This document shows positions 8,324 to 17,618 of a stretch of 64,000 nt of DNA, piece by piece. The DNA comes from JADFJB01 sp964464595. GTDB lineage: Bacteria; Zhuqueibacterota; JdFR-76; DREG01. The position numbers and the translations under genes are program-made. Location of the stretch: the NCBI GenBank assembly GCA_964464595.1, contig CAYXGW010000018.1, forward strand, positions 1 to 64,000. Reading direction: 5' to 3'. The notes below the pieces were generated by a model. That model searched no databases, was not told the origin of the DNA, and saw only the letters and a list, made by a program, of their open reading frames with translations. Numbering within the stretch: position 1 is the stretch's first letter; every line of letters begins with the position of its first letter.

Positions 8324-9121
8324 TTAGAGCTTTTTCAAAAGAGCTTTCCAACGACTCCAACCTTCAGCCACTGCTTTCTTATTGGCTTCCGATGCATCAT
8401 CGGCTTCACCTGCCCGCATGAATCCGTGCCTGGCTTGGTCATAGATAACTGACTCATAGGTTTTTTTGATTTCCTTCATTAATTCAGAAGTTTTAGGTAT
8501 GGTTGATGTTACCCTGGCATCGCTACCGCCATAGAAACCATAAACAGGACATTGAATCTTAACCAGATCCTCTTTATTCTTGGGAGCGCTACCGTAGAAA
8601 ACATAGGCCGCAGATAAGTCTTTGCAATTGGTAGCGAAGCGAAAAGTTTGGGAGCCTCCCCAACAAAATCCGGATACTGCCAAAGTACCATTGGCCGCAG
8701 GCAGTTTTTTGACATAGTCCGCAGTTGCATTTAAATCAGCCGTTACCTGTTCAGGAGTTAGGCTATATATTCCATCCCTCGCGGCATTCCTATCTGGGAA
8801 ATCACTTGTCTTTCCACCATCCGGCCCCATACCTGAAAGTAAGTCGGGGGCAATCGCAATATAACCGGCTTCGGCAAGCCGATCGGCAACACTGAGTACC
8901 CAATCGTTTAATCCCCTGTTTTCATGGATGACAATAACAGCCGGCGCTTTATCTTTAATTTCCGGGTATACCAAAAAAGCATGGACTATCCGTTCTCCGT
9001 GTTTGATTTTTACCCATTCCTGATGCCTTGGAGATTTCTCTAATCGTTCGTTTGAGGACTCTTGGGCTAATATTGTAATAGGGATAAAAATCAACCCAAT
9101 TAAAAGCGATAGTTTTTTCAT
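8324..9121 (-). CDS. Exported dienelactone hydrolase family protein
   Basis: 265 residues with a Sec signal peptide (about 1-19, ...IPITILAQ). The alpha/beta-hydrolase core has the dienelactone-hydrolase nucleophile motif GFCWGG with Cys153, an acid at Asp201 in YGGSDARVT and His232 in ARHGF, giving the Cys-Asp-His triad of the family. VIHENRGLNDW is also a family segment. Classical dienelactone hydrolases are cytoplasmic and act in chloroaromatic degradation; an exported form more likely acts on periplasmic esters or lactones. No degradation genes are nearby, so the substrate is open. Nothing recognisable occupies the 337 bases upstream (9122-9458). Confidence 0.87.
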   Translation of the reverse strand: MKKLSLLIGLIFIPITILAQESSNERLEKSPRHQEWVKIKHGERIVHAFLVYPEIKDKAPAVIVIHENRGLNDWVLSVADRLAEAGYIAIAPDLLSGMGPDGGKTSDFPDRNAARDGIYSLTPEQVTADLNATADYVKKLPAANGTLAVSGFCWGGSQTFRFATNCKDLSAAYVFYGSAPKNKEDLVKIQCPVYGFYGGSDARVTSTIPKTSELMKEIKKTYESVIYDQARHGFMRAGEADDASEANKKAVAEGWSRWKALLKKL

Positions 9122-9458
9122 AATGACTCCGGTATATCTAATAAGAAATTAAAATAAGAAATTTTTTATTTTATCATTATGGAATATTATTAGAAGAAGG
9201 ACATTTTTAAGATTCTTTTTCTAATATAAAAATTCAGAATAGAATTCCAAATGACTTCATTTTTTTATTGGTTGAAACTATGCCAAAAATTGCGATAATG
9301 TGTATTGCTGTACCAATCGTACCCACTCTTCTCCAATGGGTTACTCATACCCCTAAATTCCTTCCTTGAATTTAAATTGATTGAAATTTAGTTGACCATT
9401 AACATAATATTTAGACCATTAAATTGTTTAAGGGAATTACTAACTGTTTATAATTTCA

Positions 9459-11009
9459 TTACGCCCTTTTTCTAACAGCCAACTCTTCTTCTGATTTCAG
9501 ATAGGCATAGGGATCATGAAACAAAGCTCCTTCCGGCAGCCATTCATATAATGGGCCTAATGATGTTTTTATCTGGTCCATGTAAAATTTTGGCAGAACA
9601 GTAGTCTCTTGTTCGAAATAACTGCGAAACTGCCGGTCTTTGTCTAGCAATTGGCGTACTTTCGAGTAGTATTTTATCCTGCCAAATCCTTCAGACGACA
9701 CTGCCCTGACAAAGTTTATCCATTTTGGAATAAAGCCGCGGGCAGCTTTGAAACGCTTATAAATCCGAGGCCAAGAAAATGCGTGCCTGGTTACATCAAT
9801 CACGTGATCGTAAAATTTAGGCCATTCATAGTTTTTCGGTTTCACATTCATTGCATGATTATTGTTGAGAAAGATGAATGGGAAAGGCAATACTCGGTTT
9901 TCTCGCTGGTAGTCGAGGTTGAGAGGCGCTGCTTTTCCAAAAGCCGAAAGCAGGGAATACGCTGGGAAAGCGCCCGGTGCCCTATCTAAAAATTGTTTAG
10001 TAAGTTCAAATGGATCTGGACCCTCGTCAACGTCAAGTCCGAGTACAAAATTAGCCTGAACATAGGGAGCATACCTTAATAGCATATTAACATGATCCGA
10101 GATTTTATTGAGTTTATCCAATCCCATCAATTTACCAGTTTTTGATTTGTTTCCCATATCATACCAGGATTCAATGCCAGGCAAAAGCGCTTTAAATCCA
10201 TTTTTTTGTAACCTTTGCATATGGGGTTCAGACAAAAGCGATAAACTGCTTTCCGCTATGAAATCAACACTGCCAAGTGGTATGGCTTCTTCAATCGCAC
10301 CCATATAATCATCAAACCGAATTCCAAAGTTTGGATCATGCCATCCAACCAAGGGTCGTTTGAACTTTGTTAAGAGAAATCTTAAGTCTTCCTTGATCAC
10401 ATCAAAATCTAAGGGTTGATAGGGTACTATCGAATCGATACAAAAGCTACAAGTGTAAGGACAACCCAAACTTCCAATCATTGGAACAATCTTGATAAAT
10501 GGGGCTTTTTTGAGAGTCTCCTCTATATATTTCCAGCGCTCTTTTACACCGGGCAGTTCTTGTGGTTGCTGCGAAGCTTCAAGATGAATACCCATTGGCC
10601 GGTTTTGTGAGCAATCCTGTAAAACTTCATTGACGATTGATTTATCTGTGAATCCCAGAACATAATCGAAGTATTTTTGTGCATCCTGTGGATAACAACG
10701 GGCATGGGGGCCACCCAGTACGGTAATTGCTCCTTTTGAGCGAAACAGGTTACTCAAAGAATAGGCTAATTGCGCAGCCTGCGTAAAAGCACCAATAAAA
10801 ACGATATCAACTTTATCCGGTAGATCTTCAGTTAAATCCTAAAACCCGGTATAACATACTAGCTTTACCTCGTGGCCACTTTCTTCGCACCATTTGGCAA
10901 GCACCTGTGGCATAATGCTGGCAAAATTGGGGTTCATAACGCGCCCCCACATTGCTTTCGTAGGTCCCTTGGTGACGAGATCAATAATACCTATACGAAG
11001 TTTTTTCAT
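9459..11009 (-). pseudogene. B12-binding-type radical SAM protein gene interrupted by one in-frame TAG
   Basis: The frame from the ATG at 11007-11009 (AAGGA ribosome binding site) to the stop at 9459 is open except for one TAG at 10839-10841, codon 57. The N-terminal part (KKLRIGIIDLVTKG ... EVKLVCYTGF) and the part after the TAG (DLTEDLPDKVDIVFIGAFTQ) together resemble the Rossmann-like cobalamin-binding-type domain that precedes radical SAM cores. The cluster motif CPYTCSFC (about residues 183-190) binds the 4Fe-4S cluster. A C-terminal region of about 200 residues follows. A GAG-to-TAG change would account for the interruption. If translation restarts at 10757, a protein of 432 residues with the intact radical SAM core remains. 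Substrate is unknown. Confidence 0.75.
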
Positions 11010-11126
11010 GGAAATCCTTTCCTAACAGTTTCTATAGAAATATTATAAACTAGTAAATTATGATTCATAACATGAAAATGTTAATCTTGGTTTTGAATCA
11101 AATTCGAATTGAGCGTTTGGAAAAGC

Positions 11127-11176
11127 TCTGTCTGTTCATTTGAATCCGTTATCTGTCTGTTCATTTGAATTCGTTA
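11127..11176. repeat. Tandem 25-bp repeat, two copies
   Basis: Two adjacent 25-base units (11127-11151 and 11152-11176), beginning TCTGTCTGTTCATTTGAAT, differ at one position. They lie in the 328-base gap between the radical SAM gene start and the first beta-barrel gene end. Nothing else is recognisable in that gap. Confidence 0.7.
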
Positions 11177-11337
11177 ATATATGGTTTCAAAAGTAAGGAC
11201 ACAAGTAGATTATTACATTTTCTTAAATTAATTGGAGACAGTGCTATTGTGAAATGTTAATTTACTATGGCAAAAATCATAACCACCCCTACATTAATTA
11301 GGATTATCAACTAGCAATGTATAAATGATATTTTTTT

Positions 11338-12111
11338 CTAAAACGCTATTACTACTCCAATCTGCAGCATCACAATATCGGTCTTAGATTCGCGAACATC
11401 ATAAGTAACAATGCTGTCGTCGTCAATGGTTATCGACCCTTTAGTCAAATATTCCGCTTCTCCACCTTTTCTATAGCGTAATCCCAGGTTAATATAAACA
11501 GAACTCACTTTATCTTCATCTTCATTAGATCTAATCCGTCCCTGGTTTTTGTTTTGATAGACCCTAAACATAAAACCGCCGCCTACTCCATAACTAAACG
11601 ACACATCTTCCAAATTCTTGGATGAAGCAATATCCTCATCAAACTCATCGAGATCTTTTATAGATGTTTCTGTGAAAAGATAATTAAAACCAATTAAACC
11701 TTCCACATACGGCAACACTGCGCCAGTTGCAGGAACAACCCTGAAGTAAAGATTAATGGGCACAATATTATTGCTTCTTGTTACTTCAACCGTAACATCC
11801 GGAATAGTTAAGCTAAAAGGCTCACGCCGGGTTTCCTGTCCATAAATCAAAAATCCTCCACTAAAACCAATAGAAAAAGCACTTTGGGGAAATGTATAGT
11901 CAAAATTGACATTAAGACCATAACCATTATTTTCAACATTATCGGCAAATTCAGATTGCGGAAATCCCACTAGAAATGCAACCCCGAGTTTAAAATTTCC
12001 ATCATCTTTTGGAGTTGCTCCCAGCTCAGTTTGGAATTGAAAAGACAAACAAAAAATGAGAATCAAATAAATTAAATTTTTTACAACCTTGAGAGATTTT
12101 CTGGAACTCAT
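11338..12111 (-). CDS. Outer-membrane beta-barrel protein, copy A of a tandem pair
   Basis: About 257 residues. A signal peptide (roughly 1-33, LIYLILIFCLSFQFQTELGA) is followed by alternating hydrophobic strands typical of the small OmpA/porin-like beta-barrels of FCB bacteria (FSIGFSGGFLIYG, SFSYGVGGGFMFRV, SSVYINLGLRYRKGG, MLQIGVVIAF with terminal Phe). It should sit in the outer membrane; its function is unknown. The start at ATG 12111, with AGGA nine bases upstream, is preferred to an in-frame TTG six bases earlier. It is nearly identical to copy B downstream in coordinates but retains about 27 residues (after EYL) that copy B lacks. Confidence 0.8.
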   Translation of the reverse strand: MSSRKSLKVVKNLIYLILIFCLSFQFQTELGATPKDDGNFKLGVAFLVGFPQSEFADNVENNGYGLNVNFDYTFPQSAFSIGFSGGFLIYGQETRREPFSLTIPDVTVEVTRSNNIVPINLYFRVVPATGAVLPYVEGLIGFNYLFTETSIKDLDEFDEDIASSKNLEDVSFSYGVGGGFMFRVYQNKNQGRIRSNEDEDKVSSVYINLGLRYRKGGEAEYLTKGSITIDDDSIVTYDVRESKTDIVMLQIGVVIAF

Positions 12112-12348
12112 TTTCAAATATCCTAATATTAATATGGCACTAATTTTTTTATAAATTAAATCTAACTGTCATGAAAAGCAACCAGATTTTATAAATATCT
12201 TTGTTAATTCAATACTAACTCAATAGATATAAATATTGTTCAATTCAATTTCAAAAAAAATAAATTAAAAACCATTTATACTAGATAATATCCTGAAAAC
12301 CTCGATAATATTAAAAACCCTTATAATTCAAGTAAAAAGGAGTAATAT

Positions 12349-12393
12349 TTGGAAATTAAGAATGATGTCCTGGAACATACTAGCTATATATAA
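12349..12393 (+). pseudogene. Duplicated 5' scrap of the cystathionine beta-synthase gene
   Basis: An AAAAGGAGTAATAT ribosome binding site and a TTG start are followed by the codons for MEIKNDVLEH, matching MEIKKDVLEH at the start of the intact gene at 13346. After codon 10-11 the sequence switches to the 3' flank of the beta-barrel gene and stops at once (TAA at 12391-12393). It is the join of a tandem duplication covering the beta-barrel gene, the divergent promoter region and the first codons of the synthase gene. Confidence 0.8.
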
Positions 12394-12406
12394 ATGATAT
12401 TTTTTT

Positions 12407-13108
12407 CTAAAACGCTATTACTACTCCAATCTGCAAATATTCCGCTTCTCCACCTTTTCTATAGCGTAATCCCAGGTTAATATAAACAGAACTTACTTTA
12501 TCTTCGTCTTCATCTTGAGTCGACCTGGTCCGTCCCTGGTTTTTATTCTTTTGATAAACTCTAAACATAAAACCGCCGCCTACCCCATAACTAAACAACA
12601 CATCTAACAAATTCCTGGATAAAGCCCTATCCTCATCAAATTCATCAATATCTTTTATGGATGTTTCTGTTTCTGTGAAAAGATAATTTAAGCCAACTAA
12701 CCCTTCCACATACGGCAACACTGCACCGGTTGCAGGAACAACCCTGAAGTAAAGATTAATCGGCACAATAGTATTGCTTCTTGTTACTTCAACCGTAACA
12801 TCCGGTAAGCTAAAAGGCTCACGCCGGGTTTCCTGTCCATAAATTAAAAATCCTCCACTAAAGCCAATAGAAAAAGGACTTTGGGGAAATGTATAATCAA
12901 AACTGACATTAAGACCATAACCATTATTTTCAACATTATCGGCAAATTCAGATTGCGGAAATCCTAATAGAAATGCAACCCCGAATTTAATATTGCCGTC
13001 ATCATTTGGAGTTGCTCCCAGGTTAGTTTGGTATTGAAAAGACAAACAAAAAATGAGAATCAAATAAATTAATTTTTTTACTGTCTTAGGAGATTTCTTG
13101 GGATTCAT
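12407..13108 (-). CDS. Outer-membrane beta-barrel protein, copy B of a tandem pair
   Basis: About 233 residues, closely matching copy A over nearly its whole length, including DDGN(I/F)KFGVAFL(L/V)GFPQ and the EVTRSN-IVPINLYFRVVP segment. It has a signal peptide and ends with the barrel strand LQIGVVIAF. About 27 residues present in copy A between EYL and QIGVV are missing, which removes one hairpin near the C-terminus; small insertions (TETE, KNKNQ) occur elsewhere. The start is placed at ATG 13108 with AGGA eight bases upstream. It is divergent from the cystathionine beta-synthase-like gene, sharing a promoter region also present upstream of copy A. Confidence 0.8.
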   Translation of the reverse strand: MNPKKSPKTVKKLIYLILIFCLSFQYQTNLGATPNDDGNIKFGVAFLLGFPQSEFADNVENNGYGLNVSFDYTFPQSPFSIGFSGGFLIYGQETRREPFSLPDVTVEVTRSNTIVPINLYFRVVPATGAVLPYVEGLVGLNYLFTETETSIKDIDEFDEDRALSRNLLDVLFSYGVGGGFMFRVYQKNKNQGRTRSTQDEDEDKVSSVYINLGLRYRKGGEAEYLQIGVVIAF

Positions 13109-13345
13109 TCCAAATATCCTAAATAATAATAATGGCATTATTTTTTTATTAAATAAATCTAACAGTCATGAAAAGCAACGAGATTTTAACAAATATCTTT
13201 GTCAATTCAATTACTTAACTTAATAGTTATCAATTTCGTTCAATTCAATTATCAAAAAAAAAATTGAAACCATTTTTACTTGATAATATCCTGAAAACCT
13301 CGATAATATTAGAAGACTTTAGAATTCATAAATAAGGAGTAATAT

Positions 13346-14317
13346 TTGGAAATTAAAAAAGATGTTCTGGAACATATCGGTAATACACCACTTGTAGAAC
13401 TTCAAAAAATAACTAAGAATCTATCAAGCAAAATATTTGCAAAAGTCGAATATGTGAATCCATCCGGAAGTATAAAGGATCGCATGGCTATCTATATCAT
13501 CGAAGATGCCGAAAAACGCGGACTTCTTAAACCCGGGTGGACAATCGTGGAAAATTCCTCCGGCAATACCGGCAGTTCCCTGGCAATGATCGCAGCGGTG
13601 AAAGGATATAAATGCATCATCACAATGCCGGATAAAATGAGTGACGAAAAGAAGAATCTTATGCGTGCGTATGGTGCTGAAGTCGTCGTTACACCAACAG
13701 ATGTTCCCGCCGATTCCCCGGAAAGTTATTACAGTGTTGCAAGGAGAATCGCACAAGAAACTCCCAATTCCTATTACCCGGATCAATACAATAATCCCAA
13801 AAATATCGATGCTCATTATTATTCTACAGGGCCCGAAATCTGGCAACAAACCAATGGAACTCTAGATATCTTAGTGGCTGCAATTGGTACTGGTGGAACC
13901 TTGAGTGGAGCAGGACGCTTTTTAAAAGAAAAAAATCCTAAAATTCAGATTGTAGCGGTAGATCCAATTGGCTCAGTATTTTATGATTATTTTAAAACCG
14001 GCATACTTCCGCAACCGCATGTCTATCAAGTAGAGGGGATTGGTGAAGACTTCCTGGTGAAAGCAGTTGATTTTGAAGTGATTGATGACATTATCCAAGT
14101 GAATGATCTTAATTCATTTCAAATGACGAGAAGGTTATCAAGTGAAGAAGGAATGTTTGCAGGTGGTTCAAGTGGCAGTAATCTTTGGGCGGCAATTGAG
14201 GTTGCAAAAAAATCAGCAGAGCCAAAGAATATTGTGATCATCCTGCCGGATTCAGGGAATCGTTATTTAAGTAAGATTTACAATGACAATTGGATGCAAA
14301 CAAACGGCTATATGTAA
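13346..14317 (+). CDS. Cystathionine beta-synthase / cysteine synthase family PLP enzyme
   Basis: 323 residues, fold type II PLP enzyme. N-terminal IGNTPLVEL, Schiff-base Lys44 in NPSGSIKDR, the substrate loop SSGNTG, and the PLP-phosphate loop GTGGT are all present. VEGIGEDF, MFAGGSSGSN and the terminal RYLSKIYND segment point to the cystathionine beta-synthase branch rather than CysK. No C-terminal CBS (Bateman) domain is present. It would condense serine (or an activated serine) with homocysteine to cystathionine. The start is TTG with AAGGAG eight bases upstream. The gene for a cystathionine gamma-lyase/synthase follows after 128 bases, giving a transsulfuration pair. Confidence 0.88.
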   Translation: MEIKKDVLEHIGNTPLVELQKITKNLSSKIFAKVEYVNPSGSIKDRMAIYIIEDAEKRGLLKPGWTIVENSSGNTGSSLAMIAAVKGYKCIITMPDKMSDEKKNLMRAYGAEVVVTPTDVPADSPESYYSVARRIAQETPNSYYPDQYNNPKNIDAHYYSTGPEIWQQTNGTLDILVAAIGTGGTLSGAGRFLKEKNPKIQIVAVDPIGSVFYDYFKTGILPQPHVYQVEGIGEDFLVKAVDFEVIDDIIQVNDLNSFQMTRRLSSEEGMFAGGSSGSNLWAAIEVAKKSAEPKNIVIILPDSGNRYLSKIYNDNWMQTNGYM

Positions 14318-14445
14318 TGATTCCATCCAACCTCATAAAAAAATTCCACATAACTATCTTAATTAATACTACTGTTTTTGATAACTAAATCTTTTCACAA
14401 TTTTTAATCATAAATTGTTCATAAATATTTATTTAAGGTGATCCC

Positions 14446-15606
14446 ATGAAATTCGAGACTCGAGCAATTCATATTGGTGAAGAACCCAATTTTCGTGATG
14501 GCGGCACCGGGGATGTTGCCATTCCGATCCATTTAAGCTCAACATTCGCCAGGAAAGAGGTCGACAAACCCACTGCCGGATACGAATATAGCCGAACGGA
14601 TAACCCCACTCGCACCGCGCTACAGTTGAGACTCGCAGCTCTGGAAAATGCTAAATATGGATTGGCATTTTCTTCGGGATTAGGTGCGGAAACTGCAATT
14701 TTGTTGAGCTTAACAAAATCAGGCGATCATATTGTTGCATTCGATGATCTTTACGGAGGGACACGACGATTATTAACCCAGGTTTTTCAAGAAAAATTCA
14801 ATATTGAATCAACCTTTGTAGACGCTCGTAATCTTGACGAAGTAGCCGATGCAATACAACCCAATACCAAATTAATCTGGCTGGAAACACCGACCAATCC
14901 TTTACTCAAAATCTGCGACATCCAAAAGATTTCCGAGATAGCCAAAAAAAATGACATTATTGTCGTGGTTGATAATACTTTTGTGAGCTCATATTTTCAA
15001 CAACCACTTGCCCTTGGCGCTGCCATTTCGTTGCACAGTACTACCAAATATCTTAATGGCCATTGTGATTCGGTTGGAGGTGCAATTATGCTTTCGGATG
15101 ATAAAATCTATCAAAAATTGAAATTCATGCAAAACGCTGCAGGTTTTGTGTTATCTCCATTTGACAGCTATTTAATTTTACGCGGACTAAAAACCCTGGC
15201 GATTCGCATGCGCCAGCATGAAAAAAACGCATTAACTATTGCCAGGTTTCTGCAATCACATCCAAAAGTATTGAAGGTTTTTTATCCAGGTTTGGAAAAT
15301 CATCCCCAATATGCACTAGCAAAAGCACAAATGAAGGGATTCGGCGGTATGCTTTCTTTCGAATTGGATGGCGATTTGCAAATGTCCAAGACATTTTTAG
15401 AAAGTTTGCATTATCATGCAATTGCCGAAAGTCTGGGCGGTGTTGAATCACTTATCGAACTTCCTGCCCTGATGACACACGCGTCGATTCCAACGGATGA
15501 GAAAAAAAAAATCGGTTTGAACGATGGCCTAATTCGTATTTCGGTTGGAATTGAAGATGTAGAAGATTTAATCGATGACCTGGAACGTGGATTTAATAGG
15601 ATTTAG
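14446..15606 (+). CDS. Cystathionine gamma-lyase / gamma-synthase family protein
   Basis: 386 residues of the Cys/Met-metabolism PLP family (fold type I). Markers: YEYSRTDNPTR near residue 46, FSSGLGAETAILL, the Asp of VVVDNTF (about 176), and Schiff-base Lys201 in HSTTKYLNGH. The C-terminal SLGGVESLIELPALMTHASI is diagnostic of the gamma-lyase/gamma-synthase group. Beside a cystathionine beta-synthase-like gene, it most likely cleaves cystathionine to cysteine, 2-oxobutyrate and ammonia (reverse transsulfuration). Gamma-synthase or methionine gamma-lyase activity cannot be excluded from sequence alone. Its end overlaps the convergent small membrane protein gene by four bases. Confidence 0.9.
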   Translation: MKFETRAIHIGEEPNFRDGGTGDVAIPIHLSSTFARKEVDKPTAGYEYSRTDNPTRTALQLRLAALENAKYGLAFSSGLGAETAILLSLTKSGDHIVAFDDLYGGTRRLLTQVFQEKFNIESTFVDARNLDEVADAIQPNTKLIWLETPTNPLLKICDIQKISEIAKKNDIIVVVDNTFVSSYFQQPLALGAAISLHSTTKYLNGHCDSVGGAIMLSDDKIYQKLKFMQNAAGFVLSPFDSYLILRGLKTLAIRMRQHEKNALTIARFLQSHPKVLKVFYPGLENHPQYALAKAQMKGFGGMLSFELDGDLQMSKTFLESLHYHAIAESLGGVESLIELPALMTHASIPTDEKKKIGLNDGLIRISVGIEDVEDLIDDLERGFNRI

Positions 15607-16007
15607 CTATTCGTTTTTTTAGTGAGTGCTTCCTTAGCGGGCTGACTTTTTAATAAATAAACCAGGGTTACCGCACCAATAAAAGTCCCGACTGGTATTC
15701 CGGGCAGCATTAAAATTCCAAAAATAACTCCGGCATTCCACCCCCAACTCTTTAATGTCCATAAGCCAAAACTTACAATTGCGCTTGCACCACCATAGAA
15801 TAATGTAGCCAATATTTCAACTGTCGTTTGAAAAACGCCAAAGTTTAGTTGATCCGTATAATCTTCTGCTCTTGTCCACAATCCAAAGACGCCGGCGGTA
15901 AAGCCAAAGGCACTAATTAAATTATAAATTGCAAAAAAGAAATACCAAATGGCGATAATGGTTAGGCCGCTTGGGCGTTCCTGTTTTTTTTGATTAAAGA
16001 TTCCCAC
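15603..16007 (-). CDS. Small polytopic membrane protein of unknown function
   Basis: 134 residues with three to four hydrophobic segments (about 16-42, 62-85 and 90-125). The N-terminus is polar and lysine-rich (NQKKQERPSG) and the C-terminus polar (KEALTKKTNS). The pattern SGLTIIAIWYFFFAIYNL followed by glycine-rich helices resembles small uncharacterised integral membrane proteins with a PsgI/IWYF-like N-terminus, but I cannot name the family firmly. It converges on the transsulfuration operon and overlaps its end by four bases. Confidence 0.65.
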   Translation of the reverse strand: MGIFNQKKQERPSGLTIIAIWYFFFAIYNLISAFGFTAGVFGLWTRAEDYTDQLNFGVFQTTVEILATLFYGGASAIVSFGLWTLKSWGWNAGVIFGILMLPGIPVGTFIGAVTLVYLLKSQPAKEALTKKTNS

Positions 16008-16054
16008 TAAATTTCCTTAAATATGCATACAAGGCTGCATAATCAATAAAATAG

Positions 16055-16079
16055 ACCCCCGATAAAAGCACTCGGGGGT
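16055..16079 (-). terminator. Hairpin with perfect 8-bp stem, candidate terminator of the NCS2 permease gene
   Basis: Arms 16055-16062 (ACCCCCGA) and 16072-16079 (TCGGGGGT) are perfectly complementary around a 9-base loop. Read on the minus strand it is followed by a T-rich stretch (CTATTTTATTG), consistent with rho-independent termination about 150 bases past the permease stop. Confidence 0.55.
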
Positions 16080-16191
16080 GCCACTTTTGGAGTTCTTTTT
16101 GGCAGGACATTAGCTAATTATTCCATTCATAATAAATATATATTCCATATAACTAAAATATCTACAACTCATTTCACGTTTTGCAACTTTT

Positions 16192-16247
16192 CTTTGTGCC
16201 TTTGTGCCTTTGTGCCTTTGTGCCTTTGTCACTATGTCACTTTGTTA
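16192..16247. repeat. Octamer array (CTTTGTGC)n, seven units, overlapping a gene end
   Basis: Four perfect CTTTGTGC units are followed by CTTTGTCA, CTATGTCA and CTTTGTTA without gaps. The last two units form the C-terminal codons and stop codon of the minus-strand permease gene (NKVT-stop). Related arrays lie at 55711-55758 and 58979-59018, each also at the 3' end of a minus-strand gene. Confidence 0.85.
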
Positions 16248-17569
16248 TTTAGTTCTTCAGGAAAAATAATATTCAACAGTAATGCCGCCATTCCACCACT
16301 AATCAAACCAGCGCCAAAGAATGTCTGCAATACTTGCGGAAAATTGTGCAATACTTCAGGACGCAATTCAACTCCCAATCCTAAACCCAAAGAGACTGCC
16401 AGGATGATCATATTTCTTTGATTTAAATCGACATTGCGATTGATAATAGCAGTACCACTGGCAAAGATCATAGCAAACATAATCAAACCTCCTCCGCCTA
16501 TAACCGGGGCAGGAATGCTTGCAACTATTGCCCCTACTTTGGGGATCAAACCCAAAATCAACAACAAAAACCCACCTAATGCTGCCACATGCCGGCTTGC
16601 TACGCCACTGAAATTAACCAATCCAACATTTTGTGAATAGGATGTGTTTGGGAATGCATTGATTAGCGCACCCAGTCCACTCATTACTCCATCTGCGATT
16701 AAACCACCACGTAATTCCCTGGGAAAAGGAGAACGGCCGGTGGCAGCCACCGTTCCTGAAATATCACCAATTGTTTCGACTGCACTAATAACATAAATAA
16801 ATGCCATAATGAGTATAGGGGTAAAATGGAACTCTAAGCCAAATTCAAGCGGTTTTGGAAAGGTAAACCATGGCGCTTGGATGACTCCTGACAAGTCAAC
16901 TTTTCCGATAGAAAAAGCAATCCCATAACCGATTACTGCACTAATTAGCAAACTTGCATAGCTTAAGAGCCCTTTGAATTTCTGGTTGAAAAAGATCGTT
17001 AAGACAAATACTACGCCTGCAATTCCAATGTTACTCAATGAGCCATAATCAATAGACCCTACCCCACCAGCCGCATAATCCATCCCAACCGGAATAAGCG
17101 TTAAACCAATGAGCATAACAACAATTGCGGTAACCAATGGTGGAAAATATTTTTTAATCCGCTCAAAAGAAAAACCAAGCCCTATTTCAACAGAAGCCGC
17201 TACCAGACATGCACCAAATACCGTCGCCAGGTTATATTGCTGGGCGATACCGATGATTCCACCCAGAAAAGCAAAACTGGTCCCCATAATCATTGGAAGC
17301 CGGGCGCCAACCGGTCCAATCGGATAAGCTTGCACCATGGTTGCAAGTCCGGCAACAACCAATGCCATTTGAACAAGAAATACGGTTTGCCCTGTTGCCA
17401 GACCTAATGTGCTGGCAATGATCAGTGGCGGCGTGATGTTACCCAGAAACATAGCCACAAGGTGTTGCAAACCTAGTGGAATTGCTTCCCGTAAAGGCGG
17501 AATATCATCTATATTGTAAATGATGTGGGTACTTTTGGATTTTAACTGATTCGGGTTGGAATTTAGCAT
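16232..17569 (-). CDS. NCS2 family nucleobase:cation symporter (uracil/xanthine permease)
   Basis: 445 residues with about 12-14 membrane segments. The N-terminal IPLGLQHLVAMFLGNITPPLI and the helix YSQNVGLVNFSGVASRHVA are hallmarks of the NCS2/NAT family. The family signature position reads SAVETIGDISGTVAATG with the conserved Glu of membrane segment 8. The protein imports uracil or a purine base with protons or sodium at the inner membrane; the loop residues do not let me choose the base. No purine or pyrimidine genes are adjacent. The last four codons lie inside an octamer repeat array, so the natural C-terminus may have been altered by repeat expansion. Confidence 0.88.
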   Translation of the reverse strand: MLNSNPNQLKSKSTHIIYNIDDIPPLREAIPLGLQHLVAMFLGNITPPLIIASTLGLATGQTVFLVQMALVVAGLATMVQAYPIGPVGARLPMIMGTSFAFLGGIIGIAQQYNLATVFGACLVAASVEIGLGFSFERIKKYFPPLVTAIVVMLIGLTLIPVGMDYAAGGVGSIDYGSLSNIGIAGVVFVLTIFFNQKFKGLLSYASLLISAVIGYGIAFSIGKVDLSGVIQAPWFTFPKPLEFGLEFHFTPILIMAFIYVISAVETIGDISGTVAATGRSPFPRELRGGLIADGVMSGLGALINAFPNTSYSQNVGLVNFSGVASRHVAALGGFLLLILGLIPKVGAIVASIPAPVIGGGGLIMFAMIFASGTAIINRNVDLNQRNMIILAVSLGLGLGVELRPEVLHNFPQVLQTFFGAGLISGGMAALLLNIIFPEELNNKVT

Positions 17570-17618
17570 TTTAAGCAGATTATTTAGGATAACATCCTTT
17601 TAAGAGGATGCAATCTTT

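Noticed and set aside
10839..10841. TAG as pyrrolysine or other recoded codon
   Set aside because: No pyl genes are visible and the flanking sequence suggests an ordinary Glu codon; mutation or sequencing error is simpler.
16192..16247. Possible CRISPR or tandem rRNA spacer
   Set aside because: Gapless 8-base units with no spacers; a simple short tandem repeat.
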